From contig JAFDZM010000069.1 of assembly GCA_018266915.1 (NCBI GenBank), positions 1 through 64,000 on the forward strand: a DNA stretch of 64,000 nucleotides, in the 5' to 3' direction. The first letter of the stretch is position 1. The number at the start of each line of letters is the position of its first letter. The DNA comes from Bacteroidota bacterium. Its GTDB lineage: Bacteria; Bacteroidota; Bacteroidia; Sphingobacteriales; Sphingobacteriaceae. Shown here piece after piece: positions 58,796 through 64,000 of the stretch. Position numbers and translations under genes: made by a program. The notes beneath the pieces were generated by a model. The model was not told the origin of the DNA. It did no database searches and saw only the letters and a program-made list of their open reading frames with translations.

Positions 58796-59999
58796 CAGTA
58801 GTCTTTAATAAAGATTGATAAATATCTACCAAAGTTTTAGTCACTTTATTCACCTCATGCTGTTGTTCTATCAGTTTGCGGGCATTTATCCCAACTGCTT
58901 TTATATAATCCTCGTCGGCAACGCAGCGTTTTATTGCTTTCAGGAATTCATCGCGGGTATTAGCGATCAGTATGTTTACACCGTTTTTGTAGTTGATACC
59001 TTCGGCACCAAGTGAAGTGGAGATAATGCATTTCTGCATCGCCATACCTTCAACAATTTTTACGCGCATACCGCCGCCTGATAGCAAGGGCACAAGCATG
59101 ATGGATTTACTGTTTACAAATTCCAGTCCATCGTCTACTTCGCCCTGAATAAATACCTTTCCCAATATATCATAATCGTCAAACTCTTCGGGTATGTTGT
59201 TGCCTGCAACATAAAAGCGAACGCGTAACTCATCGTTTACAAAATCGGTATGGAATGTTTTCAAAAACCACTCGATACCCTCACGGTTAGGCATCCAATC
59301 CAGTGATCCCAAAAAGAAAAGACTGGGAAATTCGGTTTTTGAAAAATTAGGTTTGTAATGATTTAAGTCGACACCAAACGGAACAATTTCAACCGGTATT
59401 GTAGCGCCATAATGCATAATGGTATTGCGGTCCTGCTCAGTAAAAACGGTGATGGCGTTAAACTTATTGATTTGCTGCAGCTCGTAATTTTTTATACGGC
59501 GGGCCATCAGCTTCAGGTAGAACTTTTTGAAAGGATCAGTTTTCTGTGCGGCCAGCGTTTCCCAGGTATGGTGCTCGATATTATGCGCCCGGTAAACTAA
59601 TTTAGATGAACAATTTTTTCTGACAGAATCCACATAAGGAGCCACGAACAATCCCTCAAACTGAATGATGTCATACTCGGCATTTCTTACAGTACGGATC
59701 AGGAGTTTATCAAATTCTTCGTCGTAATACTTATCGATATTATAGGTGGTTTTGCTGAAAATGTCCAGTATGCCGTCAAAAAATGACAAACTGGTATCGA
59801 TATCATAAGCCCGGTAGTTTATTTTCTCCAGCAGCTCATCCGGTTCATCAGTTTCGTGAACGTGCTTTTTGTTATTCAACGCCACCAATGATACTTCATG
59901 CCCCAGATTGACCAACCCGAGAACAGTATTACAAACCACAATAGGGTAACCCCCGTTGCGCGGAAATGGAACCCGGTGTGTTAAAATGAGAATCTTCAA
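58785..59999 (-). CDS. Glycosyltransferase family 4-like protein
   Basis: A 404-residue GT-B fold glycosyltransferase. The N-terminal acceptor domain starts MKILILTHRVPFPRNGGYPI (about 1-20). The C-terminal donor domain has SLFFLGSLDWMPNREGIEWF (about 225-244) and MLVPLLSGGGMRVKIVEGMA (about 301-320), where the last glutamate is the nucleotide-sugar contact of GT4. It probably adds a hexose to a surface polysaccharide or glycolipid; no other wzx/wzy-type genes flank it. The final residues come from a repeat. Confidence 0.88.
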   Translation of the reverse strand: MKILILTHRVPFPRNGGYPIVVCNTVLGLVNLGHEVSLVALNNKKHVHETDEPDELLEKINYRAYDIDTSLSFFDGILDIFSKTTYNIDKYYDEEFDKLLIRTVRNAEYDIIQFEGLFVAPYVDSVRKNCSSKLVYRAHNIEHHTWETLAAQKTDPFKKFYLKLMARRIKNYELQQINKFNAITVFTEQDRNTIMHYGATIPVEIVPFGVDLNHYKPNFSKTEFPSLFFLGSLDWMPNREGIEWFLKTFHTDFVNDELRVRFYVAGNNIPEEFDDYDILGKVFIQGEVDDGLEFVNSKSIMLVPLLSGGGMRVKIVEGMAMQKCIISTSLGAEGINYKNGVNILIANTRDEFLKAIKRCVADEDYIKAVGINARKLIEQQHEVNKVTKTLVDIYQSLLKTTEQL

Positions 60000-60057
60000 C
60001 TGGAATAAGCGGTTTTAACAAAAGTAAATACCCTCAATGCTGAATCAAAACATCTTT

Positions 60058-60654
60058 TCAGAAAATACTCAGTTGTGGGTCGCTTACACGAAAAGTACGC
60101 CGGTGATAGGGTGTAAAACCCATTTTTAAAACGGCTTCGCGATGCTTTATGGTTGGATAACCTTTATTGCTGTGCCAATCGTATTCGGGGTGCTCTAAAG
60201 CTATTTGCTTCATAAAATCATCCCTGTAGGTTTTTGCCAGGATAGATGCTGCAGCGATACTTAAGTATTTCGCGTCGCCTTCAACAATACACTGATGCGG
60301 AACTTTTTTGTATTTATTAAAGCGATTGCCGTCGATAATTAAAAACTCAGGAATTACGGACAACTGTTCTATCGCCCTGTGCATCGCAAGGAAAGAAGCA
60401 TTAAGGATATTAATCTGATCTATTTCGATATTGTCAACTGAAGCCACAGCAAAAGCGACGGCTGTTTGTTCGATCTCATCGCGGAGCTGATATCTGACAT
60501 CTTCCGTAAGTTGTTTGGAATCGTTCAGTAGCGGATGATCGTATCCATCGGGCAGGATAACCGCTGCTGCAAAAACTGGTCCGGCAAGGCACCCACGACC
60601 AGCTTCATCACATCCCGCCTCAAGAAATTCAAACTGGTACCTGCCTGATAACAT
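60058..60654 (-). CDS. rnhB: Ribonuclease HII
   Basis: Cleaves RNA in RNA-DNA hybrids, including single misincorporated ribonucleotides. The 198-residue protein has the active site [24 protein letters not shown] (about 14-33), DGNRF near 105 and [17 protein letters not shown] (about 129-145). It is followed 58 nt later by the glycosyltransferase gene on the same strand. Confidence 0.95.
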   Translation of the reverse strand: MLSGRYQFEFLEAGCDEAGRGCLAGPVFAAAVILPDGYDHPLLNDSKQLTEDVRYQLRDEIEQTAVAFAVASVDNIEIDQINILNASFLAMHRAIEQLSVIPEFLIIDGNRFNKYKKVPHQCIVEGDAKYLSIAAASILAKTYRDDFMKQIALEHPEYDWHSNKGYPTIKHREAVLKMGFTPYHRRTFRVSDPQLSIF

Positions 60655-60699
60655 TTTTCAAAAATAGAGTAACGTTGTTGATTTCAGAAATATTATTGG

Positions 60700-60830
60700 G
60701 TGTTGGTTGTATTGGTGAAGAAGTTGTACTGGTTGTATTGGTTAAATATGTTTTGTTAGAGTTGTGGAAATTGAACTTGCAATCGTCACCAATTCAACCA
60801 GTACAACCAATAGAACTAATACAACTATTG
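60700..60830. repeat. Intergenic palindrome, TTGGTTGTATTGG word family
   Basis: Left arm GTGTTGGTTGTATTGGTGAA, GTACTGGTTGTATTGGTTAA; right arm CACCAATTCAACCAGTACAA, CCAATAGAACTAATACAACT. It lies between rnhB and the phosphatase gene. A single-arm relative runs at 3640-3715. Confidence 0.87.
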
Positions 60831-60837
60831 TTCAGCC

Positions 60838-62073
60838 TCAAAAGATCCTGATTGTCAGCAGGGTAATATCATCAATGGGTTTCCCTTTAACAATAAGATT
60901 GAGGTGATCTAGTAAAGTCTGGTTGAATTTATCAGGAGAAAGGTTGCCATTGCTCAATACAAAATCAATCAGTTTATCTTCGTCCCAGGTTTTTTGGGTG
61001 GGCACGTCATAATCCATCAAACCGTCGGTATAATTGAATATCAGGGTGCCTGGTTCTATATCAACTTCGCCCTGGTTTAAGAATGGCAGCTCGTCAAAAG
61101 CGCCGATCATGGTAGTGCCCAGTTTCAATGGAATGGCTTCGCCATCTTTAAATAATATAGATGGATTATGTCCTGCATTGATAAAATTCAATTTGCGGGT
61201 TCTTCCGTTATATTTTGCAAGGAATAAGGTGATAAACCGCTCACCTTTTGTATTCCTCAGCATGATCTGGTTAAGGCGCTCGACAATATTGGTCAGATCA
61301 TCTTCAACTACAGCCCACGCACGCAAGCTTGCCTGGAAATTGGACATCAGCAAAGCCGCCGATATTCCTTTGCCCGAAACGTCGGCAATGCACCACATAA
61401 ACTCGTGATCGTTAATTTGAATAAAATCAAAGTAGTCACCGCCGATGTTTTGATGGGGAAAGTACTTAGCACCTATCTCTACTGTTGAATCTTTATGAAA
61501 CCTTAGCGGGATCAGCATGTTTTGTACTTCCTGGGCAAGCTCCATTTCGCGCTTAAAACGTTCCGACTCCATTCGCTCACGGAACAATTTCTTATTCTCC
61601 AACGCCACCACGATCACGTTGATCAATGTCTGAATAAAATTCAGATCGTTGTTCAGCATCTCGTCGGTAGTATTAAACTCACCGATCAAAGCATAGGCCA
61701 AAGGCTTACTTTTATGGTAGAAGGGAATAAAGTAATCGTAATTTTTTAGTAGTGAATCCGTCTGCTGGGTAAGCGGCGATGCAACTTTGGTTTTTAATTT
61801 CTTACAAGCATTGTGCAGCGATTTTGTAGTTTCTATTTCGCCACCATAGCTTGAGATACAGATAAAACTACCTTCGTGCTCAATTAAAAAGCGTAGTCTC
61901 CCCACCTGCAGATAATTCTGCATAATTACTTCGAGCATCTGGATCAGCACAGGTGTCGAAATATTCTTGTTGATAGCCCTGGTAACCTCAAGCAATGAGT
62001 TTAATTCAGACTGCCTTTTTAGCAGCAACCTGATTAACTCATCCTCGCCAGAAATTTCCTCGATACTTTGCAT
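60838..62073 (-). CDS. GAF-domain SpoIIE-type serine/threonine phosphatase
   Basis: A 411-residue signalling phosphatase. Residues about 25-170 form a GAF-like sensory domain preceded by a helix. The PP2C/SpoIIE domain occupies about 195-411, with the metal-binding residues in NIGGDYFDFIQIN (about 210-222), WCIADVSGKGISAALLM (about 230-246) and the C-terminal FNYTDGLMDYD. Such RsbU-like enzymes dephosphorylate anti-anti-sigma factors in stress partner-switching; no RsbV/RsbW-type partner is adjacent. No transmembrane segment, so it is cytoplasmic. Confidence 0.9.
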   Translation of the reverse strand: MQSIEEISGEDELIRLLLKRQSELNSLLEVTRAINKNISTPVLIQMLEVIMQNYLQVGRLRFLIEHEGSFICISSYGGEIETTKSLHNACKKLKTKVASPLTQQTDSLLKNYDYFIPFYHKSKPLAYALIGEFNTTDEMLNNDLNFIQTLINVIVVALENKKLFRERMESERFKREMELAQEVQNMLIPLRFHKDSTVEIGAKYFPHQNIGGDYFDFIQINDHEFMWCIADVSGKGISAALLMSNFQASLRAWAVVEDDLTNIVERLNQIMLRNTKGERFITLFLAKYNGRTRKLNFINAGHNPSILFKDGEAIPLKLGTTMIGAFDELPFLNQGEVDIEPGTLIFNYTDGLMDYDVPTQKTWDEDKLIDFVLSNGNLSPDKFNQTLLDHLNLIVKGKPIDDITLLTIRIF

Positions 62074-62114
62074 TTATGGGTTTAGAGACAGACCAAAATA
62101 ATGAATAAATTTTC

Positions 62115-63299
62115 TTAAATCCGTGTAGTTTGTGATTTTATGTCAAATGCGTCCCGCAAACCTACCGTCACCAAATTAAAGGCATAAACCATCAGCATGA
62201 TGGCTAAACCCGGCAATACGGCAAGATAAGCAGAATTCATAATAATATAACCATAATGTTCTTTTATCATGCTTCCCCACGTCGGCGTTGGCGGTTGTGC
62301 GCCAAAACCAAGGAAACTCAAACCCGCCTCCAGCAAAATTGCCGATGCAAAGTTTGATGATGCTAATACCAATATTGGCCCTATGATGTTTGGTAAAATA
62401 TGCCTCCTGATGATCCTTACATTATTAAAACCTAACGACCGGGCAGCTTCAACAAACTCTACTTGTTTTAAACCCAGAACCTGGCCACGTACCAACCGAC
62501 CTACTTCAACCCACATGGATAAACCGACGGCTATGAATACTTCCCAAAGCCCTTTACCCAGTGCGAATGAAATGGCAATTACCAGTAGCAACGCAGGCAA
62601 AGCCCACAAAATATTCATGAGCCAACTTAGTGACGCGTCAATCCATCCACCAAAGTAACCCGCGACTGCGCCAACTGTTATACCTAAAAGCAAACTGATG
62701 ATGACCGACATAAAACCAACCGCCAGCGATACCCGTGCTCCTAATATCAAGCGGCTCAGCAGGTCGCGACCATAGGTATCCGTTCCAAGCCAAAAGGTAC
62801 GTTTTACAATTTGCTCCGAAACGATCTTATTCTCCAACTGCTTTGCATTTACCAGCACCGGGCCATATTCAGAATGGAACTTTACTAAATCAGATGTCTT
62901 TTTACCTGTGAGTACTTCGACTACGCTATAGCCTTTTTCTTCAGGTTTATCCTCGTCGCCGATATATTCATCTACATAAATGGAATCCTTTGCAAAATGA
63001 TAGCCTTTGATGGGCACTTCTTTGAAAAAGGCAGGCTGACCAAACAGCATTTTGGTGAAAACATTTACAGTATCAACGGGCTCACTTTTGCGGATTTGCA
63101 GCATGGTGAAAGTGGCTCCGGGCTTTTTAATGCTAAGCTGTATGATCATGTTATTGGCGCGGGGAGTAGAATCAGGCATGATGAGATAGCCCAGCAAAGC
63201 GATAACTACAGAGAGAATAATAAACACTAATCCCGCGACAGCAATTTTATTCTGTTTGAATGCCTTCCAGGTACGCTGGGATGGGGTTAGTTCTGCCAA
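62115..63299 (-). CDS. ABC transporter permease, oligopeptide/dipeptide type (OppC/DppC)
   Basis: A 394-residue inner-membrane permease. TM1 is at about 17-40 (KIAVAGLVFIILSVVIALLG). A ~130-residue periplasmic insert follows, longer than in proteobacterial DppC and typical of Bacteroidota members. The transmembrane domain (about 185-385) contains the EAA loop EAARSLGFNNVRIIRRHILPN (split across residues 284-304) that contacts the ATPase. DTYGRDLLSRLILGARVSLAVG is also diagnostic. Partner permease, binding protein and ATPase are not in the window. Confidence 0.9.
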   Translation of the reverse strand: MAELTPSQRTWKAFKQNKIAVAGLVFIILSVVIALLGYLIMPDSTPRANNMIIQLSIKKPGATFTMLQIRKSEPVDTVNVFTKMLFGQPAFFKEVPIKGYHFAKDSIYVDEYIGDEDKPEEKGYSVVEVLTGKKTSDLVKFHSEYGPVLVNAKQLENKIVSEQIVKRTFWLGTDTYGRDLLSRLILGARVSLAVGFMSVIISLLLGITVGAVAGYFGGWIDASLSWLMNILWALPALLLVIAISFALGKGLWEVFIAVGLSMWVEVGRLVRGQVLGLKQVEFVEAARSLGFNNVRIIRRHILPNIIGPILVLASSNFASAILLEAGLSFLGFGAQPPTPTWGSMIKEHYGYIIMNSAYLAVLPGLAIMLMVYAFNLVTVGLRDAFDIKSQTTRI

Positions 63300-63359
63300 T
63301 GCTTTTCGAAATAGATCAGTTGGCTAAATATCGCTTATTTATGGTCAAAAACAAAGTTT

Positions 63360-64000
63360 TTATCTCACTACCCTGTCTTTCCATACATAAGTACGGCCAT
63401 TCCCGGCAATGCCGATGTAAACCATATATGGCACGTGGATGACGGTGAGGAATATAAGCAAGCCGATCAACTTTGAACGTTTTAAGAATATCGTAATTGG
63501 CAATAAGAAGGTAACCTCGATCAAGTATTTCAATAGAAATTGTACAGCCAATAATTTAAAGAAATAGACATCATAAAAACCCAGCACAAGGTTTACCAAT
63601 AGCGACACATTAAATAACCAGATGCCGACTGCTAGTGCAACTATCTTTTTGTCTTTGTATTTGGTTGATTTAGATGCCCAGCGCCTGCGTTGTTGCAGAA
63701 ACTCTTTCAGCGTATGTTTGGCATGAGTGTAGACAATAGCTTCTTTTGATTTTAAAAATCCTATTCGCCCGGGATAACGCACTGCTACCTTTTGTAAAAG
63801 CAGCTCATCATCACCAGAGGCCAGGTCATCAATGCCTTTAAATCCGCCTACTTCATAAAAAACATCTTTGCGATAAGCCAGGTTAGCGCCGTTACAGGTG
63901 GATGCCCGCCCATTGCCAATAAAAGATGCACCAATGCCGATCAGGTAAGAGAACTCCAGCGTTTGCATGTATTCAAACAAGCCGCGCTCCTCAAAGTAGG
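63360..64000 (-). CDS. Glycosyltransferase family 2, 5' end beyond the window
   Basis: The C-terminal part (at least 213 residues; the frame is open to base 64000) of a membrane GT2 enzyme of the cellulose-synthase-like/HAS type. Visible motifs are the donor-binding GNGRASTCNGANLAYRK, the acceptor aspartates in LASGDDELLLQ, and the QRRRWASKSTK motif (QxxRW) near residue 110. Three or four transmembrane helices follow. It probably makes or extends a surface polysaccharide. The start codon and N-terminal GT-A half are outside the window. Confidence 0.88.
   Translation of the reverse strand, partial: YFEERGLFEYMQTLEFSYLIGIGASFIGNGRASTCNGANLAYRKDVFYEVGGFKGIDDLASGDDELLLQKVAVRYPGRIGFLKSKEAIVYTHAKHTLKEFLQQRRRWASKSTKYKDKKIVALAVGIWLFNVSLLVNLVLGFYDVYFFKLLAVQFLLKYLIEVTFLLPITIFLKRSKLIGLLIFLTVIHVPYMVYIGIAGNGRTYVWKDRVVR

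Overview
This window is chromosomal DNA from a member of the Bacteroidota, most likely a Sphingobacteriaceae soil or plant-associated bacterium close to Mucilaginibacter or Pedobacter. The reasons are the Bacteroidota promoter signature (TTTG about 20 bases upstream of TAnnTTTG), weak ribosome binding sites, a fused aspartokinase-homoserine dehydrogenase, a GH97 enzyme, DUF4349 lipoproteins and many lipoproteins with a C-rich lipobox. The genus is an inference from gene content; no 16S gene is present. I see no prophage, plasmid functions, CRISPR array or intact insertion sequence. Most of the window is core metabolism and housekeeping.

Layout. 1-5.7 kb: cell-wall amidase lipoprotein, glnS, a stand-alone B12-binding subunit with an enoyl-CoA hydratase, and an outer-membrane barrel. 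5.9-9.9 kb: a sigma-54 response regulator followed 4 nt later by a 68-aa stand-alone histidine-phosphoacceptor-like protein, then an AI-2E transporter and a YtxH/holin-like envelope-stress trio. 10-18.5 kb: trmB, an alkyltransferase-like DNA repair protein, an acyltransferase membrane protein, two VOC proteins, tag and polA. 18.7-21.4 kb: glycogen synthesis (glgA-glgC, translationally overlapped). 21.5-29.2 kb: mixed small genes, fumC, S1/P1 nuclease and a low-molecular-weight tyrosine phosphatase. 29.3-31.4 kb: modABC molybdate importer. 31.6-35.9 kb: three secreted glycosidases (GH5, GH16, GH97). 36.0-36.5 kb: a minus-strand transcription unit carrying two unusual tRNA-like RNAs. 36.5-40.6 kb: an Lrp regulator, tex and an orphan gene. 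40.7-50.9 kb: an amino-acid block, namely S-box riboswitch-metH, metF, and the threonine operon thrA-thrB-thrC preceded by a Thr/Ile-rich leader peptide and attenuator. 51-64 kb: a seven-repeat YWKNG lipoprotein, rsgA, dtd, a frameshifted GxxExxY gene, a MazG-like enzyme, two tandem DUF4349 lipoproteins, comB, gcvT, a glycosyltransferase, rnhB, a GAF-SpoIIE phosphatase, an oligopeptide permease and a truncated GT2 gene.

The most notable observation is at 36.0-36.5 kb. Two homologous RNAs with 7-bp acceptor stems, a 5-bp T arm, a leucine-type D arm and extraordinarily long (41-45 nt) variable regions lie between a consensus Bacteroidota promoter and a strong terminator, and their stems show compensatory changes. 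The anticodon loop would read GUC, which does not fit the body. The second theme is the intergenic DNA. Many gaps are filled by imperfect palindromes whose arms are iterated short words (AGTTTGCAGT, ATTCGTG, GATTACACC, AAGTCCG, GTCATTGG, TTGGTTGTA and others). Neighbouring gaps often share a family, and the words have spread into start codons, C-termini and signal-peptide codons. The third is regulatory: a clear thr attenuator and a SAM riboswitch whose closing strand occurs twice.

All calls are from reading the sequence; no database search was run. Family names rest on recognised motifs, and small or orphan proteins are marked as such.
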